From the NCBI GenBank assembly GCA_047967505.1, contig CM106541.1: 64,000 nucleotides of DNA. The stretch is one strand, 5' to 3'. Below the pieces are notes generated by a model that worked only from the letters and a program-made list of their open reading frames with translations, was not told the origin of the DNA and did not search any database. Positions within the stretch are counted from its first letter, which is position 1, and every line of letters begins with the position of its first letter. The stretch is from Dipteris shenzhenensis. Taxonomy: Eukaryota > Polypodiophyta > Polypodiopsida > Gleicheniales. A program made the translations under genes and the position numbers. Of the stretch, positions 24,316 to 36,169 are shown piece by piece.

Positions 24316-24959
24316 TCCCTGCAAAAGTCACCATCTTCCATCTTTCCCTCTTCTAGGTCGATTTTGCAAGTGCTTGATCTCTCAATCCACTCAATATTTT
24401 GACAAACCTCTTCAGGACCATGATCTTCGATCAAGGGAAATTCATTTGATCGGTGGGATCAAGAGGAGAGGCTGCCATTTCGCCATGGTTGCTCCTACAA
24501 GTTGAAGGAGAGCTCGTGCCTGTTATACTCTCTGCCTCAACCATTTGCAAAATGCTTTCACGAGGAGTTGGGCAACCTTATTGCTAAGCTCTCCATGAAG
24601 TTTGGTGGCCATTGATGTTGACCCCAAGTTGTATGGCCATTGGTGTTGACCCCAAGCTATGGTGACTGAAAAACTAGTCCAGATCGAAGCTCCAATGGTG
24701 GGTGACATCAATAAGAGTTGTGCCTTTACTTCCTGGTGTTGATAGTCCTTGGTTTAGGCTTCCAAATGATGCTTTTAGAGTTCATTTTATCGTTGTGTGT
24801 ATGGTGAAAGTTGAGCTTCAAGTTTCTTCTCATACTCTTGGTTGTCATTTGAAAGTGATAGTCAAAGTTTGATTGTGTTGACTAGAGAACTCAGCCAAAC
24901 TAAAGTTTGATTGTCAGTGTTGAAAAGTTCAAGGTGAGGAGGGTTCCACCTAAGAGATT
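24316..24959. other. Non-coding interval
   Basis: No supported feature, apart from a local near-duplication around 24600-24660 in which GGCCATTG(A/G)TGTTGACCCCAAG occurs twice. Confidence 0.4.
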
Positions 24960-25499
24960 ATGGAGATAAAATGGTTAGATGGTTTGATACTTCATTTGAT
25001 TATCATTGCAATAATGATAGCTTCAAAAGGATATGCTTGGAACAAAGGCTTCAACTACAACTATTATGTTGCTTATTTGATTGAGGATGCCTTAGTTATG
25101 GTTTCAGTATCTTTCATGATGTATGAAATGTATTTGCATTTGGTTGACTACATTATGCCATACATTCATGAGCTTCTATGTACAAGAGTAGACACTGCCC
25201 TTGTTTTACTAACAAGTGGTAAGACCCTCTTCATATTTGATTTATGTGAAGGCATATGGGATGCATGTGATCATGTACTTGAAGGCAACTTGCTTGAAGC
25301 TACTCATTTGGTAGCATACCTCATTAAGGGAGAAGGTACAAAGAAGAAGGATGCAAGAAAGATCAAAGGTCAAAGAAGTTACAAGAAGGGCTATACCAAG
25401 AACCTCTCCAATGACAATGTACCTCACACTATGGTAGCTAGGAGGAAAAGGACAAGATATGCCATCAAAGGGGGGAATTTCCCCACATATTCAAAGTAG
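24960..25499 (+). CDS. Hypothetical 179-aa open frame
   Basis: I do not recognise this frame. It starts MEIKWLDGLILHL, has a hydrophobic first 25 residues and a strongly basic second half (KKKDARKIKGQRSYKK) and ends at 25499. There is no promoter evidence, no neighbour with a linked role and no second copy in the window. It could be a chance frame or a remnant of a repeat-derived gene. Confidence 0.2.
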   Translation: MEIKWLDGLILHLIIIAIMIASKGYAWNKGFNYNYYVAYLIEDALVMVSVSFMMYEMYLHLVDYIMPYIHELLCTRVDTALVLLTSGKTLFIFDLCEGIWDACDHVLEGNLLEATHLVAYLIKGEGTKKKDARKIKGQRSYKKGYTKNLSNDNVPHTMVARRKRTRYAIKGGNFPTYSK

Positions 25500-26160
25500 A
25501 TTTTGTTTGTGTGTGTGGTCAATAAGGGTCCTCTGCCTTGGGATGTCCCCCTCAAATGATTTCTAGTCTTATGTTTTACCTTGCTGTATCTAAGGGTATT
25601 CACATGCATCGTCATTGTCTATCTCCCAGTTGTGAACCAAGAGTCCTAAGGTCTATGGTTGTGAGTGTGAACACATGGTGTGTGTAGGTGTGCCTGAGTT
25701 AGATGTGACTGATGATGTGTTAATCAGTAGGTGTGATTGAGTGAATATAGGAGTGTGGTGTGTGATTGAGAGATAATTGTGGATCTAGAGATGCTACCTT
25801 GAGCTCACATATGATGTCACTCTTAGATGTAACTTGTGCCTCTATATTGGGGGCATATCTCTCATGAATAAACACTCTCCCTTTTTATCATCTTGCTCTC
25901 TCCATCTTGTCTCCATGCTACTCCAACAAATGGTGTCACTTTGTCAATGGTGTTGTAGGTCTTTTTCCCATCTTATTGGATTGTCTTCAACCTAGAATTT
26001 CACACTTGAATCAGGTCCCAGTTTGACAGTGCCAATATAGTGCCATGTGATAATAGTGCATGTTTCTTTTGTGAGTGGCTAATGCATTTTAATTTGTTTT
26101 TAAAGTTGCTTTGGGGCGTTTTAAAATGCCCCAGTAGCGATTTTTATCCGCAACTGGGTT
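25500..26160. other. Non-coding interval, TG-rich in part
   Basis: The part at 25660-25760 is rich in TGTG and GTGTGA words. No gene is evident. CCAACAAATGGTGTCAC near 25923 vaguely resembles an LTR end plus primer-binding site, but no matching LTR was found. Confidence 0.4.
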
Positions 26161-26169
26161 CCCGGCCAA

Positions 26170-26358
26170 TATATCTATACACCGGCTAGTATCTTCATAC
26201 CATACCAATCGGTATTTTATAATACCAACCAGTTTAGAATATACCAATCGGTATACATTTATACCGACCGGTATACATCTACACCAACCGATGTTTCTTG
26301 ACACCGACCAGTATAATTAGCAACATCGGCCGATGTCTAGCGACACCGATCAGTGTCG
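26170..26358. repeat. Degenerate ~20-bp tandem repeat with ACCGGT-type cores
   Basis: About eight to nine units of 17-22 bp follow each other, each a variant of (A)TACC(A/G)A(C/T)CGGTAT. Several are close to palindromes around ACCGGT or GGCCGATG. It abuts the end of a broken gene at 26337. Confidence 0.75.
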
Positions 26359-27253
26359 TTAATGTTATATATAATTGCGCCGTGCTTGTACTTTGCCCTT
26401 GAATGCCAAGACACTATGATTGTCTCCGTCGAAACTTGAGAGACCGCTTCATCATTTGGGACGCACTCCTTCATTATACAATTAGTATACAATGTGTTGT
26501 TATCCAGATTCTCCTTCCTACCCTTTGGCTCATACCATACCACTGTAAATGTTGTAGCTCTCCCTTGGTCATCTCTTTGCACATCAACTACTTTTGCAAC
26601 CCAAAACTTCACATTCTCATATTCATCATCCCCGATGGCCAAACCACAACAAAACAATCGACCTCTATATCTACTTGTGGCATAAACTCTCTCTTCTTCG
26701 GTCCATAATATGGACATGGGAGTAATGATACAAATTCATTTTCAAAGACTGGAGCTGGGCGCAAATCGTTATGAACATTTGGCCAAAACATATTGCATTC
26801 TTCCTTGACATCCTTTGAGCCTCGCATTCTCTCAAGGTCCTTTATTAAATTTCGTGTCTTGTTAATTACAGTGGTAATGTGTTCTCTCCAAGTAGGCTTC
26901 GAATCACGATATCTCTGGAGCATTTCCTCTTTGTATGTAATAAATGCTTTTAATCCTTCTATTTCATAGTTAGACCTCTCATTGAATTCTTGTATAGGAG
27001 CCCATGTTGGATACCTTTCCTTGCTGGGAATTGAAGTTAAGAGACTGTAATGTTCTTCATGTTCCCATTTTGTATCATGAGAATATTGTTGCCATTGCAT
27101 TATGGGTTTTTCATCTTTAAAAAAAAAACGAACGTAGTGTGGATTGGTATGACCTGTCAATGCATCACCACTCGTTAAATCCGAGATTCCTAGAATACTG
27201 TGGAGTCTTGGGAAAGACAAAAAGCATAAGAAAGAGTATAAACAAAGGTACAA
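26337..27253 (-). pseudogene. Broken unrecognised gene fragment
   Basis: Two overlapping minus-strand frames (about 27203-26609 and 26717-26337) look like one coding region with a frameshift near 26640. The upstream frame is rich in aromatic and charged residues (MQWQQYSHDTKWEHEE, then YPTWAPIQEFNERSNYEIEG). The downstream frame contains FWVAKVVDVQ and TFTVVWYEPKG, reminiscent of the short beta-rich C-terminal module of some transposon and retroelement proteins. A possible splice acceptor (TTCTAG) lies near 27204, and an exon-like piece lies at about 27377-27280. I cannot assign a family. Confidence 0.4.
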
Positions 27254-27394
27254 AGAAATTTGTAAGTTTTGTTAATCCTTCAAGTATGAAAAAGTATCTA
27301 GTGCCGGTGGTGGGCTCGCTTTTGTCGGTCAGAATCCACTTGCACTTAGATACTAATTGGAAAATTAGCAATTGCATTACACATACTATTAGGT

Positions 27395-27760
27395 GAAGAG
27401 TAAGTTAGTTGCATGTGGCATTGTACTTAGCTTTGAAAAAATAGATGACTTTGATTTTATGCATGAAGTATATAAGTTGTTACTTGTCTAGATTGGAAAC
27501 TCTTTGGAATGACTTGTCACTTAGGACTAGGTAGTTTCATGGCTTGGAATTTTAGTTTAGTTTCATAACTTATAGATGAAGAGTAAGCTAGTTGCATGTG
27601 ACATTGTACTTAGCTTTGAAAAAATAGATGATTTTGATTTTATGCATGAAGTATAGAAGTTGTTACTTGTCTAGATTATAAACTCTTTGGCATGACTTGT
27701 CACTTAGGAATAGGTAGTTGCATGGCTTGGAATTTTAGTTTAGTTTCATAACTTGTAGAT
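27395..27760. repeat. Tandem duplication, two ~186-bp copies
   Basis: 27395-27580 and 27581-27760 are nearly identical, each starting GAAGAGTAAG and ending AACTT(A/G)TAGAT, with a few substitutions and small indels. There is no coding content. Confidence 0.9.
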
Positions 27761-28493
27761 GCATGAAATATAGTACATAAATACTAGCAAAATTTAGGAA
27801 AATGATAGAGTAGACATTAATGCATGAAATGATTTACTTTTGGAATAGTTTATGTTTGTGCGTATGATTTTCTTACTTTTAGCATATGTATTTATTTATG
27901 AGCATGTAACTATAGCTTGTAGCTATACCTAAAGAAAAAATCAATGGTCTAGTTAGAGGTTCGCTTAAGCCAACCTGTAACAACTCATTCATTGATGAAT
28001 AATATTATACCACATACTAGACTTGGAACATCTCGTATGTGGTTAAAATTCATACTACATATTACTAAAACTTTACAAAGTAGTATTTAAGAGTGATGGG
28101 GAAATATTTTACTTTGAGCCAGTTGCAGGCTCACTTATGTCGGCCATTTGCATCTCACATGAAGGCTAGCCAGTTGTGGAGCTCGCAATTGCCAGCTCAT
28201 AGCAACTCACAAAATTATGTTGTGTATGTGTGGAAAGATAGTGATATACATAGATTCACTATCCTTATGTTTTATAGATTATTAGGTGAAAAAAATCATG
28301 TATGAATATATTACATCCAATTTAATTTATAGCTTTTTTTAGAATTGAAACCCCATAGTACATATATACATAGGAAAAAAACAATATTGAGGATTGAGGA
28401 TATTAGGTTAACAATTTCTTCTAGCTTAGAAAGTAGTAGTAAAACAATTTATCATAGCTTAGAAAGTAGTAGTAAAATTATTTATAAATAATT
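27761..28493. other. AT-rich non-coding interval
   Basis: No gene is seen. A ~30-bp unit containing AGCTTAGAAAGTAGTAGTAA is repeated twice at about 28426-28477, just before the repeat that flanks the hAT gene. Confidence 0.45.
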
Positions 28494-28750
28494 GTGTAAG
28501 TGATGCTAGCTACAGCACCAGTGTGTGTAAAATACTGACATCCGTCAATTTGAGCATGATGTTGCAGATGATCATGGTGTAGATAGATGCATACTTGAGA
28601 GAGGGTGGAACATGGGAAAAGGCAATTTGCCATCCCATGCCTATTTCAAGAGGTAGATTACCATGTTCACAATCATCTAATTATGTCAGGAGGGGACAAG
28701 ACAGTTGAATGATTTCTCTCTCTCAGAGTTTAGCAAGCTTGATTGGAGTA
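28494..28750. repeat. Direct repeat left of the hAT gene
   Basis: About 255 bp, from GTGTAAGTGATGCTAGC to GCAAGCTTG, recur in the same orientation at 36581-36838, beyond the hAT C-terminus. Shared landmarks include AAAATACTGACATC, CATGGGAAAAGG and AGGTAGATTACCA. It may be the 5' part of the hAT family, present a second time as a truncated copy. Confidence 0.75.
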
Positions 28751-29590
28751 TTCTAAGTTAGTATTCCAAATAGCCACGTTGATTTTGGACGTAGAACTGC
28801 AAATGATTCAAGAGAATGTGATGTGTCATAGATCCTAAATGATATGGTAGTATCCAGAACATGATTTAAGATGCCTCTTATCAAATATCATGGTAGCGAC
28901 ATTTAAGGGGGAGGCTTTTTGTCAATCCATCTACACAAGTGGGACATCCAAGACAGGTGAATACATTGCTGAAAAATTGGAGGCTAGAATCCTAGATGTT
29001 GGGGAGCATAACATTGTTCAGATAATCATCGACAATGTGAAGAACTGTAGGAAAGTTGGAAAAATTATAAATAAGAAATATCCTACCATTTTGGCATCAC
29101 CATGCTCTTGCCATTGCCTTGACCTTGTGCTTGAGGATTGGTATAAATCAGCGGAGACTGTGTGGTTCAAAGCCACTATAGATGAAGAAAAAAGATTGAT
29201 GTTATACTTCCTCAACCACGAGAGATTTTTGGGCATATTCAGAAACCACCAACCTGCAGAACATCCACTAGAGTTTTTAAAACTTGTCAAAACACGTTTT
29301 GGAACAAACTATATAATGTTGGACCATTCGCTCAAGCTACAAGGAGTTATAACGGAGACATTATTTAGTGTAGAAGCTAGCAAATGGATAGTTGAGTCAA
29401 CCACATAAGACGCTCATGCTGAATTCATAGAGATGAAGCAAATGGCTCACACTGCTAGCTTTTGGAAGAGAATAGCTAATGCGGCTAATGCAATGAGGCC
29501 GGTATGGTTTGTCATTTGGAAATTAGATGTGAAAGGTCCAAGTTTACGCAATGCTTACATGGTGTGGTGGATTATTGAGGGAGACCTCTT

Positions 29591-30321
29591 TGTTAGATGT
29601 CAATGCTCCACTCTCGTGTAACTACGCGGGAACCAGTTGACTCTACTTGTAAGCCCCCCATATGAGGAGAAGGCATTTGAGTAGCTCGGTTATCCGGTAG
29701 GTCCTGGTTTGGACACCAGGTGGGGGCCATGTGTGGCCTGATGGTTGGACAGCTTCAGATAGAGTTGGCGCACTGCCAACTAGGCTACATGCAAGTGCAG
29801 GAAGGCATCCCATGACTGACCGCAGTGAGGATAGATGGAGCATTTCCTGGGGTAGCCCACTCTTGGGTTGCGGGGCCTGTTTGGAGCCTCAGATGATCTC
29901 GGATGGCTCTGGGCCGAATGGTAACCATAGGTTAGTTGCTCTATTTTGCGCACCGGTTCTATCGTGTGGTCGGTGGCCTATTTCGAAACCGACCCCTAGT
30001 CGGCCATTTTGGGTAGACTGGGTCGATCACCCAATTGGCTCTAACCGAGTACGACTGATGGCTATATAAGAGCAAGCTCGTGAACCCCATTTCATCACTG
30101 GCTATAGCAACCCTGATTCCTTAGCATCCAGCCTCTGTCTTCTATTGTTTCCAGCTTGCCATCGAAGCTTCTTTCATAGGAGCGCACGGCTGGGAGGCAG
30201 TGCCATCTATTGTATCAGTTTTACTGTAATCAAATTTTTTATTCTCCATACTATCTGTTTTCTCTCTTGCGTACGAGATCCTATTATCTGTTGAGCATAG
30301 ACATTGTATTGTTTTCTTACA
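29591..30321 (+). repeat. Copia-3 5' LTR
   Basis: The 731-bp LTR runs from TGTTAGATGTC to TTTTCTTACA and matches 34748-35477 with several percent divergence. The left flank CTCTT (29586-29590) is repeated at 35478-35482, the target-site duplication. Confidence 0.95.
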
Positions 30322-30336
30322 TGGTATCAAAACCTG
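30322..30336 (+). other. Copia-3 primer-binding site
   Basis: TGGTATCAAAACCTGG directly follows the 5' LTR. The first eight bases match the initiator tRNA-Met primer-binding site (TGGTATCAGAGC) typical of plant Copia elements; later bases have drifted. Confidence 0.8.
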
Positions 30337-30389
30337 GACTCTAGCAAGAAGATTTGGTAGTGTTTCTGTTTGCAAGCAGATTATGAGAG

Positions 30390-33300
30390 ATGGCCTAGCC
30401 TGCAAGACTGCGAATCCCACCGTTCGGCGAAAGCGGAAAGTTGGACGACACTAACTATCCACTCTGGAAGTTCAAGATGAAGACCATCCTAAGTGCATAT
30501 GAGCTTTGGGACACTGCTACTGGGGTGGACCTGAAACCGGTTTCGAGACCGAATTCGGCCAATGCAGCACAACAGATAGTACCAACTGTGGATGAGATTC
30601 TCGCGTGGACAAGAAGAAATGCAGATGCATTGTGTTATATTGTCTGCAGTGTAAGTGATTCCATCATGGCATTAATTCAACATGTCACCACAGCGTAGAA
30701 GGCATGGACGGTCTTAAAAAATCAGTACGAGACCACGAATCAGATGCGAATTCAGAATCTGGAGACTCAACTCGCAAACAAGAAACTGTCTGAAGTGGCA
30801 GAGAAGTTCATCACCAGGGTGAAGAATCTGCGCGATCAGATGAGTGGCATCACCATCACCAGCGAGAATCTAGCACGAAGATGCATACAGATTCTCCCAC
30901 CAAAGTACGACGATCTTATTACGGTGCTAAATACACAGAACATAAATCCACCCCTCAACTTTGAGGATTTTAGCACGATGCTTTTGGAGGAGGAGATGCA
31001 TCAAAAGATGAGGATTGGAGAAGATTCGGCTTTCTATGCTGGATCAAAGAAAGGTAAGGGTAAGGACTCTAGTAACCCATCTTCTTCTAATGATAAAAAG
31101 AGAAAGAAGAAGATCAAGTGCTTCTATTGCAACAAGGCAGGGCACAACCAGAGTGAGTGCCAAAAGAAGATTGCAGATGAGAAGAACGGAGTAAAGGAAG
31201 AGTCCAGCAACAGCGCACAGGCAGTACCAGTAGAGCTGTTCGTAGCAATTGAGGAGATTTGCATGGAGGCAGTTCATGTACCTACAGATGAACTGTGGAT
31301 TATTGACAGTGGTGCATCGCGCCACATGACCAGTCGGAAGGATTGGTATACCTCTCTACCGCTAGTAGGGAACGACATCCTCGTAGCAGTCGGAAATGAT
31401 GCAAAATGTCCAGCAAAAGGAAAAAATACGATTGCTCTCAAGTCAGATGGAGTTGTAAAATAGTTGTTCGATGTTCATTATGTGTTTGATATCAAGAGGA
31501 ACTTGTTGTCCGTTTCTATGATCACAGATCGGGAGCTCAAAGTTCACTTCGATAAGAATGGTGGACAGATTTTGGATCTTCAAGGAAAGGTCATTGGTAA
31601 AGGTACACAGCGCAACAACATCTACGAACTCTCAACTTTCAGTGCTCGTGGATGTGAAGAATACTAAGCTATGGCATGAGAGGTTTGGTCATCTAAACCT
31701 TAGTTCTTTAAAGGAGACACATAAAAGCGGAATGATTGCAGACCTACCAAAAATTGCAGATTTGCCCGATGTATGTGAAGCTTGCATGATGGGCAAGCAA
31801 CATCGGCATCCCTTTCCTAAAGAGGCCAGCAGGGCAAAGGCTCCTCTAGAGCTCGTTCACACGGACCTCTGCGAAAAGATGGAGATGGAAGGTTTGGGTG
31901 GTTCCTACTACTTCATGACGCTAATTGACGACTACAGTAGAAGGATATGGATATACTTCCTGAAGACTAAAGATGAGGCTTTTAGTAAGTTCAAGGAATG
32001 GCATGTAATGGTAAAGAAAGAATTGGGGAGGAAGGTGAAGAAGTTGAGATCAGACAGAGGTGGAGAGTTCACATCAAGTGAATTCAAAAGTTACTGCAAA
32101 ACTCACGGGATCAAGAGGCAGAAACCCCTGCCACATACATCACAGCAAAATGGAGTAGCAGAATGCAAAATGCACATCATCTATGAAATGGGCAGGAGTA
32201 TGATGAAAGGGAAAGATTTGCCAAAGACTTTCTGGGCTGAAGCATGTAACATGGCAGTTTACATTCTGAATCGTAGCTACACAAAGGCTGTGAACGGGAT
32301 GACTCCACTATAGGCCTTTTCTGGTAAGTAACCTTCAGCTACACATTTTAGAGTTTTTGGATGTGATTGTTTTCTGCGTGTCCCTGATGCTAAGAGATGG
32401 GAACCGAAGAGCTAGAAGTGTATTTTCTTGGGCTACAGTGAAAAGGCGAAGGGTTACCGTCTCTATAACCTTGTTACCAAGAAGGTAATTATAAGTCATG
32501 ATGTGGTCTTCTCAGAACAGCCGCATCAATTGGAGGAGGATGCTTCCTTTCCAGACAACCAAGACTAGGATATCCATCCAATACAACCACCAACAGCAGA
32601 CCAAACTCCCCCAATGGTGCTTGGGAGGATTCAAGTTAAAGAAGAGGAAGAAGAGCCTGCAGAACCACAATGGCAACAGCCATTCCTGAAGTGGTAAAGT
32701 AGCTTTTGGATGGTAGAGAACCTCCAGCCATTGAGGAGGAACCATCCGAACACCATCGGTCCAAGAGATTAGAAGAGAAAAGAAGGGCACAGGAACACTT
32801 GGTCAACTACACGTTGATGACAGAGGTGATTTGTGCTGATGAACCCAAGTGTCTTGAAGAGGCGCAGGGTGATGATAGGTGGATGGAGGCTATGCAGTCA
32901 GAGTATGGCTCCATAATGAAGAACAACACTTGGGACCTTGTGGATCGACCACTAAAATGCAAGGTCCATCACGCATAAAGAAAGGCTTGAGGTAACGCTT
33001 GTTGATCATCTTCTTGCCATATGGTTCATGCAGCTCCTGAACTTGTACAGACCCATTGCTACGTTCCTTGATGACTTTGTATGGACCAGTCCACAGTGGT
33101 AGAAACTTCTTATCCATTTGGTGGTCCAATCTGTTATCAAAGCATAGCACAACATCCCCCTCAGCAAAGTGTCTTTCCCATCCCTTGCGAATCTTAGCAT
33201 CCAAGTGGGCCTTTTGTCGATTCTTTTGGACCTTTGTTTGGTGTAGTGCAAGGTGTCGGGTTTCATCTAACTTCTCAAGTTGTACCAATTTGGCCTCTAC

Positions 33301-34717
33301 ATGTTCATCTTCTGTCATCCTCTGTTCTTGTGCCAATCGGCACAAAGTGGGTGTACAAGACCAAGTACAAGTCTGACGGCATGTCGGATAAGTACAAGGC
33401 TCGGCTCATGGCAAAAGGATTCGCAGAGGTACATGGTTTTGATTATCAGGATACTTTTGCTCCCACAGCTCGACTAACCACAATTTGCAGTGTTTTGGCT
33501 TTAGCTACCTAGGGAAGTTGGCCCGTGTTTTAGATGGATGTAAAATCCACCTTTCTGAATGGAGATCTCAAGGAGGAGGTATACGTGGAACAACCACTAG
33601 GTTTTGAGATCCTCGGTTCAGAAGGTAAAGTCTGTAAACTAAAGAAAGCACTTTATGGGCTAAAACAGGCCCCACAAGCATGGTACCAGCGAATTGATGC
33701 CTACTTTCTGCAAAACGGGTTCAGGAGGAGCCCATTTGATGCAAATTTGTATATCTTCAAAGGAGGCAAGTGTATGATCATGGTCCTTTATGTGGACGAC
33801 CTTGTCATAACCGGGAACCATGAAGAGAAGATCTCGTAGAGAAAGCATTTGCTAGGAAGAGAGTTTGAAATGATAGACCTCGGAGTGATGCATTTCTATT
33901 TGGGGATTGAAGTTTGGCAAGAGCCGAAACAGATCTTCATTTCATAGCTAAAGTATGCTGGAGAGATACTAAAGGCATTTGACATGGCTGAGTGCAAGAC
34001 AGTTGGTACCCCTATGGAGGTTGATGCGAAGCTCTCAAATGAGGATTCATCACCATTGGTGGACGAAGCAAAGTACAAAAGGCTTGTGGGCAGCTTGATT
34101 TACTTGTGCAACATATGGCCAGACATCAGTGTTGCATCTAGTGTACTAAGCAGGTTTTCCAATAAGCTCCAGGAGAACCATTGGAGGGCAAGGATGTGGG
34201 TGTTGAAATATATCAAAGGCACACTTGATTATGGCATCACCTATACCAAGGGCAACATCTTGATCGAATTCTGTGACTCGGATTGGGTAGGAGATGTGGA
34301 CAGCAGGAGATCAGTGACAGGTTACTGTTTCTCACTTGGATCTGGAGCTGTGTCATGGGTCAGCAAGAAGCAGTTGCTCTTTCTTCTGCCGAGGCTAAGT
34401 ACAAATTAGCATGCTTTGCTTCTTGTGAAGCAGTGTGGTTGAGGAGGATTTTAGGGGACATGGGTGCAGTGCAGAACAAGCCTACACAGTTATCATGTGA
34501 CAATCAGTGTTGCATGGCGATTGCAAAGAACCCTGTGTTTCACACAAAACACATTGAGATTCAATATCACTTTGTACGCGAGCTCATCATGGATGGAGAG
34601 GTCAACTTGGTGTACTGTTCGACTACAGAGAATGCTGCAGACATCTTCACGAAGGCTCTTGGAAGAGACTTGCTGGAGAGGCATCTTCGTCGACTTGGCA
34701 TTGGGCCGAAAAAGTAA
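30390..34717 (+). pseudogene. Copia-3 polyprotein, broken
   Basis: The frame begins at an ATG at 30390, but a TAG is already codon three. Gag (KLDDTNYPLWKFKM) leads to a zinc knuckle CFYCNKAGHNQSEC near 31120, protease WIIDSGASRHMTS near 31296, integrase (HTDLCEKM, LRSDRGGEF, QQNGVAE), RT with YVDDL near 33789 and RNase H ending LGIGPKK. Stops fall at about 30696, 31461, 32311 and 33511, and at several other points. Frameshifts occur near 31650 and 34360, and the RT start is interrupted by an antisense insertion. Domain order and motifs are those of Ty1/Copia. Confidence 0.9.
32957..33341 (-). pseudogene. Antisense Gypsy integrase C-terminal fragment inside Copia-3
   Basis: On the minus strand this ~385-bp piece encodes the end of a Ty3/Gypsy polyprotein: RKGWERHFAEGDVVLCFDNR followed by FLPLWTGPYKVIKE, a GPY/F module like the one at the end of Gypsy-1 and Gypsy-2, but from a different family. 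It sits between the RT-leading segments NNTWDLVDRPL and IGTKWVYKTK of Copia-3, which would otherwise be adjacent. There are no LTRs and no evident target duplication. Confidence 0.85.
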
Positions 34718-34747
34718 GTTCACTTGTAGGTGGACATTGAGAGGGGG

Positions 34748-35477
34748 TGTTAGATATCAATGCTCGACTCTCGTGTAACTACGCAGGAACTAGTTGACTC
34801 TACTTGTAAGCCCCCCATATGAGGAGAAGGCATTTGAGTAGCTTGGTTATCCGGTAGGTCCTAGTTTGGACACCAGATGGGGGCCATGTGTGGCCTGATG
34901 GTTGGACGGCTTCAGATAGAGTTGGCACACTGTCAACTAGGCTACATGCAAGTGCGGGAAGGCATCCCATGATTGACCGCACTGAGGATAGACGGAGCAT
35001 TTCCCGAGGCAGCCCAATCTTGGGTTGCGGGCCCGTTTGGACCCTCAAATTATTCCAGATGGCTCTAGGCCGAATGGTAACCATAGGTTAGTTGCTCTGT
35101 TTTATGCACCGGTTCTATCGTGTGGTTGGTGGCCTATTTCGAGATCGACCCCCAGTCGGCCATTTTGGGCAGACGAGGTCGATCACCCAATTGGCTCTAA
35201 CCAACTACGACTGGTGACTTTATAAGAGCAAGCTCGTGAAGCCCATTTTATCACTGGCTATAGCAACCCTGATTCCTTAGCATCCAGCCTCCGTCTTCTA
35301 CTGTTTCCAGCTTGCCATCGAAGCTTCTTTCATAGGAGTGCACGGCTGGGAGGCATCGCCATCTATTGTATCAGTTTTATTGTAATCAAATTTTTGATTC
35401 TCCATACTATCTGTTTTCTCTCTTGTGTATGAGATCCTGTTATCTGTTGAGCACAGACATTGTATTGTTTTCTTACA
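34748..35477 (+). repeat. Copia-3 3' LTR
   Basis: The 730-bp partner of 29591-30321 follows a GAGAGGGGG purine tract. It ends in TTTTCTTACA and is followed by the CTCTT duplication. Confidence 0.95.
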
Positions 35478-36169
35478 CTCTTAAAGGAAAATAGAAGATC
35501 CATAGGTGACAACGTTGGCTATAGCTCCGTTCGTCGTGCCATTTTGCAAAAGATGTTTCAAAAGCGATGGAATCATGCTCACAATGACCTCCACTATGCT
35601 GGCCATATTATAGATCCCCTATGGTGGGAGTATCGTTCGAAAACATTGGAACATGTAATGCAACCTTGGCATAATCTCTTGGGATGCCTTTTTGAGGATG
35701 GATCTGAATATGCTATTGATGCAAGGAATTATCCACTTTTCAAAATAGAAAAGGTTTGTTTGCATATATAAGAATATGAGACCTTGCAAAGGAGATGCCT
35801 GCATGGAGATGGTGGGAAGAGTGTGGAGCTTCGACACCTCATTTGCAAACGTTGGCACTGAAAGTGCTATCCCAGCCTTGTAGCAATTCATCAAGTGAAT
35901 GAAATTGGAGTAATTACAAGTTTGTTCATTCAGTCACAAGAAATCGCTTGAAGACAGAAAGAGCAGAGAAATTGGTATATGTTTATGCAAATGGTAGAGT
36001 TTTGGATGATGTGAAGGGAGAGAGCAATGATGGAGATTTAGCCAAGTGGGTACATTGTGATCTCCCAGGTCCATTGCATGATCCTCCCAATGTTGGACAA
36101 TTGCAAGTCACAGCAGCAACCGAAGCAAGCTCTAGCAATGAGGAGGATGAGGAAGAGAAAACTTTGTGA

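Larger units (their letters stand above)
29586..35482 (+). mobile_element. Copia-3, complete LTR retrotransposon with target duplication
   Basis: Both LTRs, a primer-binding site, a broken polyprotein, a GAGAGGGGG purine tract ending at 34747 and 5-bp CTCTT duplications are present, so the boundaries are precise. It lies in the hAT transposase in the same orientation. It is from a different Copia family than Copia-1 and Copia-2, with longer LTRs and a different gag. It holds a foreign antisense Gypsy piece at about 32957-33341. Confidence 0.95.
28812..36169 (+). pseudogene. hAT-family transposase, split by Copia-3
   Basis: The left part (about 28812-29590) has a DUF659-like core with DNVKNCRKVGK and CSCHCLDLVLEDW, the hAT pattern of an Asn/Asp-rich strand followed by P-C-x-x-H-C-(I/L)-D-L. 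The right part (35478-36169) carries a hAT C-terminal dimerisation-like segment: TPHLQTLALKVLSQ, a stop where S-S-S-E-R is expected, then NWSNYKFVHSVTRNRL. A TAA stop at 29406 and a frameshift near 35770 also break it. Copia-3 separates the halves and is flanked by a CTCTT duplication. The frame ends at 36169 in an acidic tail. The N-terminal BED zinc finger usual for the family is not readable. Confidence 0.85.

Noticed and set aside
23921-24434. Long Pro/Ser/Leu-rich and Arg/Gly/Glu-rich open frames on both strands
   Set aside because: They are translations of the GGA/GGGA tract and simple-sequence edges. No start context or domain supports a gene.
25905-25945. CCAACAAATGGTGTCAC as an LTR end plus primer-binding site
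   Set aside because: No second LTR copy, no coding region downstream and only partial similarity to the tRNA-Met site.
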